A stretch of DNA of 6,787 nucleotides from Chloroflexota bacterium. GTDB lineage: Bacteria > Chloroflexota > Dehalococcoidia > Lucifugimonadales > Lucifugimonadaceae. Position 1 is the first letter of the stretch. Every line of letters begins with the position of its first letter. The DNA is taken from contig JACPRT010000093.1 of assembly GCA_016189845.1 (NCBI GenBank), positions 1 to 6,787 of the forward strand. The letters run 5' to 3'. A program made the translations under genes and the position numbers. This document shows positions 1 to 5,016 of this stretch, in pieces. The notes under the pieces were generated by a model that saw nothing but the letters and a program-made list of their open reading frames with translations, ran no database searches and was not told the origin of the DNA.

Positions 1-503
1 ATCGTCTCCGCGTCGGCCGACCTCAGGCCGTCGACGGCGTTGACGACGATCGGGAAGAACGAGATCAGGGCGACGATGATCACCTTCGATGTCTGGCCGG
101 GCCCGACCCACACGAGAAGCAGTGGCGCGATGGCGATGATCGGGATGGTCTGCGATGCGATCACGTACGGGTAGATCGAGCGCTCGAGCGTGCGGGAGTA
201 GGCGATCGAGACCGCCAGGGCGATCCCCACCAGGACCGCCACGAAGAAGCCGAGCAGGATTTCCTGGAGCGTGATCAAGGTGTGTCGGGCAAGCAGGTCC
301 GCAGACGTTCCGAGCTCGCGAACGATCGAAGTCGGGGGCGGCAACAACCATCGAGGCACCGTCAGCGCCCTTACGAGCAGCTCCCAGGCTGCGATGCCGC
401 TCAGACCAAGGACGGCGGCCGGCATCCAGCCGGCTACGAGGTCGGCCCACCCCGGCAGGGGCAGGGACGGTGCGGCGCGCGTCCGGCGTGGCTGGTCTGC
501 CAT
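1..503 (-). CDS. ABC transporter permease, thiamine-precursor type (partial, C-terminus beyond left edge)
   Basis: Inner-membrane permease of an SsuC/TauC/ThiX-like ABC importer (binding-protein-dependent transport family, PF00528). The reading frame opens with ATG at 503-501 and stays open to the edge, giving 167 residues, so roughly the last third is missing. Hydrophobic segments are visible at about residues 28-47, 77-101, 109-130 and 138-152. The motif LLPPPTSIVREL (53-64), just after the first helix, is typical of the sulfonate/nitrate/HMP permease subfamily. The frame ends at GLRSADAET, just before where the EAA loop that docks on the ATPase is expected. The start overlaps the ATPase stop (ATGA, 3 shared bases), so the two are translationally coupled and form one transporter. 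The riboswitch upstream of the ATPase suggests thiamine or a pyrimidine precursor (HMP, formylaminopyrimidine) as substrate. The family is certain; the substrate is inferred from regulation. Confidence 0.88.
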   Translation of the reverse strand, partial: MADQPRRTRAAPSLPLPGWADLVAGWMPAAVLGLSGIAAWELLVRALTVPRWLLPPPTSIVRELGTSADLLARHTLITLQEILLGFFVAVLVGIALAVSIAYSRTLERSIYPYVIASQTIPIIAIAPLLLVWVGPGQTSKVIIVALISFFPIVVNAVDGLRSADAET

Positions 504-1291
504 CAGGCAATTCCGCGCACTTGCTGCGCCAGCGCGGCAAGGAGGCCCCGCTTGAGTTCGACGAACCTGGGGGTGACCAGAGTGCCCTGTGAGCGCGGGC
601 GTTCGGCTTCTATGTCAACGGTGAGCACAGTGCGCCCCGGACGCGCCGACATGACGTAGATGCGGTCCGACAGGAGAAGGGCTTCGTCGACATCGTGGGT
701 TACAAGCAGCGCCGACCGGCGGTCTTCCACGAGCACGCCGCCGAGCCACTCCTGCAGCGACCCCCTCGTGATGGCATCGAGGGCGCCGAACGGCTCGTCC
801 AGCAGGATGAGTTTCTGGTCGCCCAGCATCGCGCGGAGCAACGCGACGCGCTGGCGCATTCCCCCCGACAGGTTCACCGGGTATGTGCCTTCGAACCCGG
901 CCAGACCGAACCTGGATACCAGTCCCCGGGCCTTCGCCCGCGCCTCTGCGCTTGCCACGCCCTTGATCTCGAGCCCCAGCACCGCGTTGCCGAGCACATC
1001 ACGCCACGGCAGCAGAAGGTCGCGCTGGTGCATGTACGCGACGACCCCCAGCCGGCGAGCCGAAGGATCGCCGTCCAGCTCGACCGTGCCACAGCTCGCT
1101 TCCTCCAGCCCGCTCACGATGTTGAGCAATGTGCTCTTTCCGCAGCCGCTGGGCCCGATCAACGATACGAACTGGCCGCTCGCGACCTGGAGGTCGACGC
1201 CATCCAGTACATGCAGAGGCGGCGCGCGGCGGTAGCCGGGATACGTCTTGGTGACGCCCGATACCCGCAGGCGTGGGAAACTGGCGGTCAC
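503..1291 (-). CDS. ABC transporter ATP-binding protein, ThiZ/SsuB-like
   Basis: Cytoplasmic ATPase that powers import through the permease encoded next to it. At 262 residues it has the usual length for SsuB/TauB/ThiZ proteins. All nucleotide-binding motifs are intact: Walker A GPSGCGKST (46-54), Q-loop glutamine 89 (MHQRD), signature LSGGMRQR (141-148), Walker B LILLDEP (161-167), D-loop ALD (170-172) and switch histidine 199 (VTHD). The run DLLLPWRDVLGNA (91-103) after the Q-loop is typical of the nitrate/sulfonate/taurine/HMP branch. The start is GTG at 1291, about 11 bases after a GAGG (1304-1307) that lies directly behind the riboswitch 3' end, so TPP binding could control access to this start. 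The promoter, riboswitch, ATPase and permease are collinear on the minus strand. Import of a thiamine precursor is an inference from the riboswitch; the ATPase sequence alone would fit sulfonate or taurine equally well. Confidence 0.93.
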   Translation of the reverse strand: MTASFPRLRVSGVTKTYPGYRRAPPLHVLDGVDLQVASGQFVSLIGPSGCGKSTLLNIVSGLEEASCGTVELDGDPSARRLGVVAYMHQRDLLLPWRDVLGNAVLGLEIKGVASAEARAKARGLVSRFGLAGFEGTYPVNLSGGMRQRVALLRAMLGDQKLILLDEPFGALDAITRGSLQEWLGGVLVEDRRSALLVTHDVDEALLLSDRIYVMSARPGRTVLTVDIEAERPRSQGTLVTPRFVELKRGLLAALAQQVRGIA

Positions 1292-1304
1292 CTTGAGAAA
1301 AAGC

Positions 1305-1405
1305 CTCGCTTCCCTTCGCTGGCATTACCCAGATCAGGTTTGTGGGGTCGTCCCGATGCGTCGGAACCTCTCAGCCTGGCTACTCCAAGCTCCCCCGGGG
1401 CGCGT
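1305..1405 (-). ncRNA. TPP riboswitch (THI element)
   Basis: Read on the minus strand, the two conserved halves of the thiamine pyrophosphate aptamer (RF00059) are present. CTGAGA lies at 1369-1374. The thi box lies at 1317-1340, with ACCTGATCTGG followed by GTAATGCCAGCG and then GAAGGGAAGCG. P3 can form from GCTTGG and CCAGGC (6 bp) around AGTAG, just before CTGAGA. P1 can close through CGC near 1402-1404 and GCG near 1308-1310. The element lies between a strong promoter and the GTG of the ABC ATPase. No convincing intrinsic terminator follows: there is a TTTTT, but only a weak AAGC/GCTT hairpin before it. Control of translation by hiding the purine-rich stretch at 1304-1317 therefore seems more likely. 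High TPP should switch the transporter off. Confidence 0.95.
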
Positions 1406-1419
1406 TGTGATTTCGACCG

Positions 1420-1448
1420 AGTCTAGGAAGGTGTTTCCACGGTGTCAA
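1420..1448 (-). promoter_or_regulatory. Sigma-70-type promoter of the TPP-riboswitch operon
   Basis: On the minus strand a perfect TTGACA (1448-1443) is followed after exactly 17 bases by TAGACT (1425-1420), which matches the TAnnnT form of the -10 box. Transcription would start near 1413, a few bases before the first aptamer stem. The distance and orientation fit the riboswitch. It overlaps the candidate promoter of the divergent SirB1-like gene. Confidence 0.75.
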
Positions 1449-1463
1449 GTGAATGGGTAGAAT
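1434..1463 (+). promoter_or_regulatory. Candidate promoter of the SirB1-like gene, overlapping the divergent promoter
   Basis: TTTCCA (1434-1439, 4 of 6 to TTGACA) and TAGAAT (1458-1463, 5 of 6 to TATAAT) are separated by 18 bases. The predicted transcription start is near 1470, four bases before the ATG at 1474, which would make the mRNA leaderless or nearly so. The -35 box lies inside the spacer of the minus-strand riboswitch promoter, so the two promoters probably cannot be occupied together. Confidence 0.45.
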
Positions 1464-1473
1464 GCCCGGAAGC

Positions 1474-2322
1474 ATGCCGACCGTAATCGAGAACCCACGC
1501 GAGGCATTCTGGCGCGCCGTTTCCGTCCCCGATCCGGACATCGACGTCGCCACCGCCAGCCTGTGGATCGCCGCTGAGGAATACCCCGGCCTGGACGTAG
1601 TCGCCTATCTCGGCAAGTTTGCCCTGCTCGCCGCCCGCGCCAAGTCCAAGGTCCGCCGCGCCCGCTCGGTCTACGACGCCATCTATGTGCTCAACGACCT
1701 GCTTTTCGAGACCGAAGGGCTATGCGGCAACCGTTCCGAGTACTACGACCCCCGCAACAGCTACCTCTCGGATGTGCTCGACCGCAAACTCGGCATTCCG
1801 ATCGCCCTGGGCGTCATCTACATGGAGGTCGGGAGGCGGGCGGGAATCAAGTTGCGCGGCATCGGCCTGCCGGGCCACTTCGTGCTCAGGGCGGGCGAGG
1901 GTCAGGCCGAGATCTACCTCGACCCGTTCGACAGGGGCGGCCTGCTGACTCGTAGGGAGTGTGTCGGACTCGTCCGGGCGTCGGCCGGCAATTCTCCGGA
2001 AGCCGAACGCTTCCTGGAACCCTACGACAATCGCAGCATTCTGCGGCGCGCCCTCACCAACCTCAAGGCGATCTACCTCAAGCAGAACGACCAGCAGCGC
2101 GCCCTGGCCGCGGCGGAGCGGATCCGTGTCGTGGCGCCCGCGTTGTGGGAGAATCTGGCTGACCTTGCCCGCATCCACACCCGTCTGGGCCATTTCGAAG
2201 CCGCGGCTCAATCACTGGCCGAATATGTCGACCTTGCGCCTGACAGCCACGACATTGCCACGGCCCGCGAGACGTTGCGCCAGCTGCGTCAGATGGCGCG
2301 CGGGCCGGACGAGCCGGCATAG
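1474..2322 (+). CDS. SirB1-family protein (transglutaminase-like core plus TPR region)
   Basis: A 282-residue cytoplasmic protein with the layout of the SirB1 family (Transglut_core2, PF13369, followed by TPR-like helices). Conserved family blocks, numbered from this start, are GNRSEYYDPRNSYLSDVLD (85-103), LGIPIALGVIYMEVGRRAG (106-124), LPGHF (132-136) and YLDPFD (148-153). The C-terminal third, about residues 190-275, is helical with two TPR-like units. The histidine of PGHF and the aspartate of LDPF match the His and Asp of transglutaminase folds. No cysteine stands at the usual nucleophile position, as is common in this family, so enzymatic activity is doubtful. The biochemical role is unknown; SirB1 proteins were named from a Salmonella invasion-regulator locus. 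The frame also allows ATG at 1453 and 1462. I prefer 1474 because the candidate -10 box overlaps the earlier starts and the conserved region begins well downstream. Confidence 0.88.
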   Translation: MPTVIENPREAFWRAVSVPDPDIDVATASLWIAAEEYPGLDVVAYLGKFALLAARAKSKVRRARSVYDAIYVLNDLLFETEGLCGNRSEYYDPRNSYLSDVLDRKLGIPIALGVIYMEVGRRAGIKLRGIGLPGHFVLRAGEGQAEIYLDPFDRGGLLTRRECVGLVRASAGNSPEAERFLEPYDNRSILRRALTNLKAIYLKQNDQQRALAAAERIRVVAPALWENLADLARIHTRLGHFEAAAQSLAEYVDLAPDSHDIATARETLRQLRQMARGPDEPA

Positions 2323-2327
2323 CAATC

Positions 2328-2366
2328 TGAATCCAGCCGGCGTGTCCGTGACGTATATACACGTAT
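2328..2366 (+). promoter_or_regulatory. Candidate control region of the sigma/anti-sigma operon
   Basis: An AT-rich patch in GC-rich DNA upstream of the sigma gene. ACGTATATACACGT (2351-2364) is a near-perfect palindrome, with 12 of 14 positions equal to its reverse complement. ACGTAT also recurs as a direct repeat exactly 10 bases apart (2351 and 2361). TGAATC (2328-2333) followed 18 bases later by CGTAT (2352) loosely resembles ECF-type promoters such as the SigW class (TGAAAC/CGTA), which would fit autoregulation. No good housekeeping -35 box is seen. Either an operator or an ECF promoter is possible. Confidence 0.35.
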
Positions 2367-2385
2367 CAGGCGGCCTGGCACGGCG

Positions 2386-3033
2386 GTGGAGCCCATGCGA
2401 GTGGACCGGTCGGCACCCCAGTGGGGCGTTCACGTGGACGTTCGGACCGATCGCGTGAACTACGAGACTCTCACCGACGAAGCCCTGCTGGCGTTGATCA
2501 CGGTCTCGGACCGGCATGCGCTTGCGGCGCTGTACGACCGTTACGGGCGCCGGGTGTTCGCGCTGGCGGCCAGGATGCTCGGGGATCCACAGTCGTCGGA
2601 AGAGGTGACGCAGGACGTCTTCCTGAGCGTCTGGCGGAGGGTCTCGAGCTACAAGGCGGGCAAGGGACGGTTCACGACGTGGCTCTTCAGCATCGCCCAC
2701 AACCGGACGATCGATGAGCTTCGAAGGAGACGCAGGGAACGGTACCGAGAAAACCCGACGCTCGAAGACCACGTAGACCTTCCTTCGGATACGCCGCCGC
2801 CACCGGAGGAGGTCGTAGCGCGTTCGGAGGGCGCCATGGTCCGTGAGGTGCTGGGAACGTTGCCGTTGGAACAGAGAGCAGTGATCGAGATGTCGTATTT
2901 TGGCGGGTTGACGCAGGTGGAGATTGCGGAGCGCACCGGTCAGCCCCTGGGGACGGTGAAGACGCGAATGCGGCTTGCTCTCAAGAAGCTGCGGATCGCG
3001 TTGACCGAACGGATCGAGGAGAGATCGGCTTGA
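2386..3033 (+). CDS. ECF RNA polymerase sigma factor (SigK/RskA-associated type)
   Basis: Redirects RNA polymerase to a stress or envelope regulon and is normally held inactive by the anti-sigma factor encoded next. Its 215 residues fit the two-domain ECF architecture. Region 2 (about 47-115) contains LYDRYGRRVFALAARMLGD, the core-binding SSEEVTQDVFLSVW and the promoter-melting/-10 segment FTTWLFSIAHNRTIDELRRRR. A proline- and acid-rich linker (about 122-145) follows. Region 4 (about 150-205) has LPLEQRAVIEMSYFGGLTQ and the helix-turn-helix EIAERTGQPLGTVKTRMR. The start is uncertain: GTG 2386, ATG 2395 (after GGTGGA at 2385-2390) and GTG 2455 are all in frame, and conserved sequence begins only near residue 29. 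The stop overlaps the anti-sigma start in TTGA, so the pair is translationally coupled. There is no extra C-terminal sensor domain. Confidence 0.93.
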   Translation: MEPMRVDRSAPQWGVHVDVRTDRVNYETLTDEALLALITVSDRHALAALYDRYGRRVFALAARMLGDPQSSEEVTQDVFLSVWRRVSSYKAGKGRFTTWLFSIAHNRTIDELRRRRRERYRENPTLEDHVDLPSDTPPPPEEVVARSEGAMVREVLGTLPLEQRAVIEMSYFGGLTQVEIAERTGQPLGTVKTRMRLALKKLRIALTERIEERSA

Positions 3034-4067
3034 TCGAGGATTCTGGCCAGGCATACTGGGATGACCTGGCGGCCTACGCACTCGGGGCGCTTGACCCGGA
3101 ACGGCGCCGCGAGATCGAGACGCGGCTGGAGTCCGACCCCGAACTTCGTGCCGAACTTGAAGAGATGCAGGAGATCGCAGCCTCCCTGGCGCTGCTCGTG
3201 CCTTCGCAGGAGCCGCCCAGAAGCCTGAAATCGAGGCTTCTTCAGCGATTCGAAATGGAGCTGCAGGCCCGGCGGACGGTTGCCGCTCCGGTTCCGATGC
3301 CACGAGAATCGGCGTGGGCGAAGTTCAGGCGGCGCGCCCTGACGCCTCGCGTGGCTTACGTGGCCCCGGCGATGGTGATGGTCGCTATCGCGGCGAGCGC
3401 GGTGTCCGTATTCGCGTTCAACAGCCTGGTCGACCGGCGGATCGAAGCGATCCAGGACCAGATGCAAACGGCCGAGAAGACGGCCGAATCGACCCCCGGG
3501 GGAGTCACCGCCGCAAATCTCCAGGAGGCCGAGACAAAGCTGGACCAGAAGACGGCTTCCAGGGTGGAAGAGGCCGAGGCCAAGCTGGACGAAAAGACGG
3601 CTTCCAGGGTCGAAGAGGTCAAGGCCGAGCTCGACCAGAAGACCAGTTCCAGGCTTGCTGAGGCGCAGGCCGAACTGGAATCCCTGAAGAAGACAGTAAA
3701 TATCCAAACCAAGCTGATGCAGGTGCTCAACCGGGAAGGGGCTGCGTCGACGTGGCTTGCCGGTCAGGACGAGGCGGCGAATGCGACGGCGGTCCTGGCC
3801 GCGAACCGCTCCGGCGAGCCAGCCTACCTCTGGGTGAACGGATTGCCGACCCCGCCCGACGGAAAGCAGTACCAGTTGTGGCTCTACTACCAGGGACGCA
3901 TCTGGAGCCCCGGGACGTTCACCGTCGAGCCCGCCGATGGCTCTGCGTGGGTCGAGCTGTACCTGCCGCTAGCAGTCACCTATCCGGTGTATGCCGCGGT
4001 CACGGTCGAACCGCAGGGGGGGTCGCAGCGCCCAACAGGCCCGAACGTGCTGACGTCCCGCCGCTGA
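3030..4067 (+). CDS. RskA-type membrane anti-sigma factor with 15-residue coiled-coil repeats
   Basis: Single-pass membrane protein that should bind and inhibit the upstream sigma factor until an envelope signal triggers its cleavage. Cytoplasmic residues 1-80 carry the RskA-type anti-sigma segment (DDLAAYALGALDPERRREIE, 11-30). The whole protein lacks cysteine, so this is not a zinc-binding, redox-sensing HxxxCxxC anti-sigma domain. One transmembrane helix lies at about 108-130. The outer part starts with a charged coiled coil (about 137-225) containing a 15-residue repeat at 166-180, 181-195 and 196-210, plus a degenerate fourth unit. It ends in an RskA domain (PF10099), recognisable by AYLWVNGLPTPPDGKQYQLW (265-284) and SPGTFTV (293-299). 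The start is TTG at 3030, overlapping the sigma stop by 3 bases. RskA-family proteins usually lack such a long stalk; 345 residues is long for the family. Function is assigned from family and operon; the signal is unknown. Confidence 0.9.
   Translation: MIEDSGQAYWDDLAAYALGALDPERRREIETRLESDPELRAELEEMQEIAASLALLVPSQEPPRSLKSRLLQRFEMELQARRTVAAPVPMPRESAWAKFRRRALTPRVAYVAPAMVMVAIAASAVSVFAFNSLVDRRIEAIQDQMQTAEKTAESTPGGVTAANLQEAETKLDQKTASRVEEAEAKLDEKTASRVEEVKAELDQKTSSRLAEAQAELESLKKTVNIQTKLMQVLNREGAASTWLAGQDEAANATAVLAANRSGEPAYLWVNGLPTPPDGKQYQLWLYYQGRIWSPGTFTVEPADGSAWVELYLPLAVTYPVYAAVTVEPQGGSQRPTGPNVLTSRR
3525..3704 (+). repeat. 45-bp in-frame tandem repeat, three clear copies plus a degenerate fourth
   Basis: The units are 3525-3569, 3570-3614 and 3615-3659, with a diverged fourth at 3660-3704. 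By direct comparison the first two agree at 40 of 45 bases. They encode 15-residue units with the pattern (E)(A/V)xxxLDxKTxSR(V/L)x. The third is more diverged, and the fourth keeps only its first half. This looks like duplication within the gene, and copy number may vary between strains. Confidence 0.85.
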
Positions 4068-4079
4068 CGGCGTCGCCGT

Positions 4080-4123
4080 GTCCGCCGCCACGCCAGTGGC
4101 GCGTACGGATTTGAGCGGCGGAC
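4080..4123 (+). terminator. Stem-loop after the sigma/anti-sigma operon (possible terminator)
   Basis: GTCCGCCGC (4080-4088) is perfectly complementary to GCGGCGGAC (4115-4123), giving a 9-bp GC-only outer stem except for one A-T pair. A competing inner hairpin CGCCAC/GTGGCG (4086-4091 and 4096-4101) has a four-base loop. It begins 12 bases after the anti-sigma stop codon. No T-run follows, so this is not a standard intrinsic terminator. It could still stop transcription or protect the 3' end of the mRNA. Confidence 0.35.
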
Positions 4124-4151
4124 GGTTCCCGTAGTTACTGCTTTCCGCCGG

Positions 4152-4157
4152 TATACT
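4152..4157 (+). promoter_or_regulatory. Candidate -10 box for the lipoprotein-MFS operon
   Basis: TATACT, preceded by CGG, matches the -10 consensus at 5 of 6 positions in the GC-rich gap before the lipoprotein gene. No convincing TTGACA-like box lies 16-18 bases upstream. Transcription would start near 4164, leaving a leader of about 97 bases before the preferred GTG start at 4261. The stem-loop at 4080-4123 plus this box suggest a separate transcription unit. Confidence 0.35.
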
Positions 4158-4260
4158 CGAAGCACGGCCATGCTTCGCAATCTCGATGTCCGGCACGAAC
4201 CGGTCCCTGGCGGCCAGCCAGCCGAGCGCGTGCGGCGCGAGGCCGGGGACGAGTCGAACG

Positions 4261-5016
4261 GTGCCTGAACTGCGGCTACACCCGAGACTGCTCGGACCCC
4301 TGAGACCGCTGCTGGCAACGTGCGTCGTGGCAGCGTTCGCCGTCATGATTGCCGCATACGGCTGCGGAGGCAGGCCGGTCGCCCCAACTTCCACACCCGC
4401 TGCGCCTTCGATCACGGCAGATGAGGTCGTCCGGCGTTCGGCCGAGTCGATGAGGCAGCTGCAGACATTTCGGTTCCGGCTCTCGCACCCCTCGGGTTCC
4501 ACCCTACTCCCGGGCGGGATCTCGCTGGATGATGCTGAAGGCGCGGTGGTCGCTCCCGACCGCCTGCAGGTCTTCGCGGATGCGTCTTCCGGCCGCAGCT
4601 TCGTCAAGCTGAGCGTTGTGGCCATCGGCGACGACGCCTGGGTAACCAATCCTCTTACCGGTAGCTGGGTCAAGGCGCCGCCTGGCGGCAGCCCGTTCAG
4701 CACGTTCGACCCGGCCGGTCTGGTCGGCGGAATACTCGCCGGCGTGACCGAGGCCCGGTTCTCTCAGGGTGCGTCTCCGTCGGGAGGGGCTTTTCGGATC
4801 CTGGGGCGCGCAGGCGCATCGATCCTGGAGCCCCTCGTCGGGGAGGTGGATCGCGGCCGCACGGTCGAGTTCGAACTCCTCATCGACGCGGTAAGTTTCC
4901 GTCTCTCCCGGGCCGAAATCCGAGGCGCGGTGTCCACGGGCGAAGACCCGGCGACCGTCCGGGTCGTCGACCTGTCCGACTTCGACGCCGGCATCGAAAT
5001 CCAGCCGCCCATCTGA
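4261..5016 (+). CDS. LppX/LprG-family lipoprotein, lipid carrier
   Basis: Secreted, lipid-anchored protein of the LppX_LprAFG family (PF07161), whose mycobacterial members have a hydrophobic pocket that carries triacylglycerides, glycolipids or phthiocerol lipids. From GTG 4261 it has 251 residues. An arginine-containing n-region is followed by a hydrophobic core (17-33) and lipobox AAYGC with the lipidated cysteine at 35. A Pro/Thr-rich linker (about 39-50) follows, then the domain beginning ADEVVRRSAESMRQLQTFRF, the usual family opening. Strand-forming stretches such as AIGDDAWVTNPLTGSWVKAP fit the fold. The frame extends upstream to ATG 4186, but that would put about 60 residues before the lipobox, too long for a signal peptide. 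GGGGA at 4245-4249 could serve the GTG. The stop overlaps the MFS start (TGATG), matching the lprG-Rv1410c order in Mycobacterium. The family is likely; the exact cargo is unknown. Confidence 0.82.
   Translation: MPELRLHPRLLGPLRPLLATCVVAAFAVMIAAYGCGGRPVAPTSTPAAPSITADEVVRRSAESMRQLQTFRFRLSHPSGSTLLPGGISLDDAEGAVVAPDRLQVFADASSGRSFVKLSVVAIGDDAWVTNPLTGSWVKAPPGGSPFSTFDPAGLVGGILAGVTEARFSQGASPSGGAFRILGRAGASILEPLVGEVDRGRTVEFELLIDAVSFRLSRAEIRGAVSTGEDPATVRVVDLSDFDAGIEIQPPI

Noticed and set aside
1292..1316. Possible intrinsic terminator (AAGC-GAG-GCTT and a T-run) between the TPP aptamer and the ATPase start.
   Set aside because: The stem has only four Watson-Crick pairs plus G-U pairs that use up the T-run itself, so it is unlikely to terminate. 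Translational control seems more plausible.
695..1426. Long plus-strand ORF (243 codons) opposite the ABC ATPase gene and riboswitch.
   Set aside because: It is antisense to a fully conserved ATPase and runs through the riboswitch. Its composition (Arg, Pro, Ala, His) is what an opposite frame of GC-rich coding DNA gives.
2313..2341. Two GCCGGC copies around the stop of the SirB1-like gene that could pair as a hairpin.
   Set aside because: Only 6 bp with a 17-base loop and no T-run. GCCGGC is self-complementary and frequent in GC-rich DNA, so it is not supported as a terminator.
2212..3303. Minus-strand ORF of 363 codons across the sigma factor and anti-sigma genes.
   Set aside because: It covers three well-supported plus-strand genes, has an Arg/Pro-rich composition without recognisable domains, and arises from low stop frequency in GC-rich DNA.
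4186..4260. N-terminal extension of the LprG-like lipoprotein from ATG 4186.
   Set aside because: It would add 25 polar residues and place about 60 residues before the lipobox cysteine, far too long for a lipoprotein signal peptide. No Shine-Dalgarno sequence precedes it.
4170..4268. Small ORF of 32 codons starting with ATG just after the TATACT box and ending across the GTG start of the lipoprotein gene.
   Set aside because: Its position could suggest a coupled leader peptide, but there is no ribosome-binding site, no hydrophobic or conserved pattern, and such short ORFs are common in GC-rich DNA. It would need ribosome profiling or conservation to be believed.
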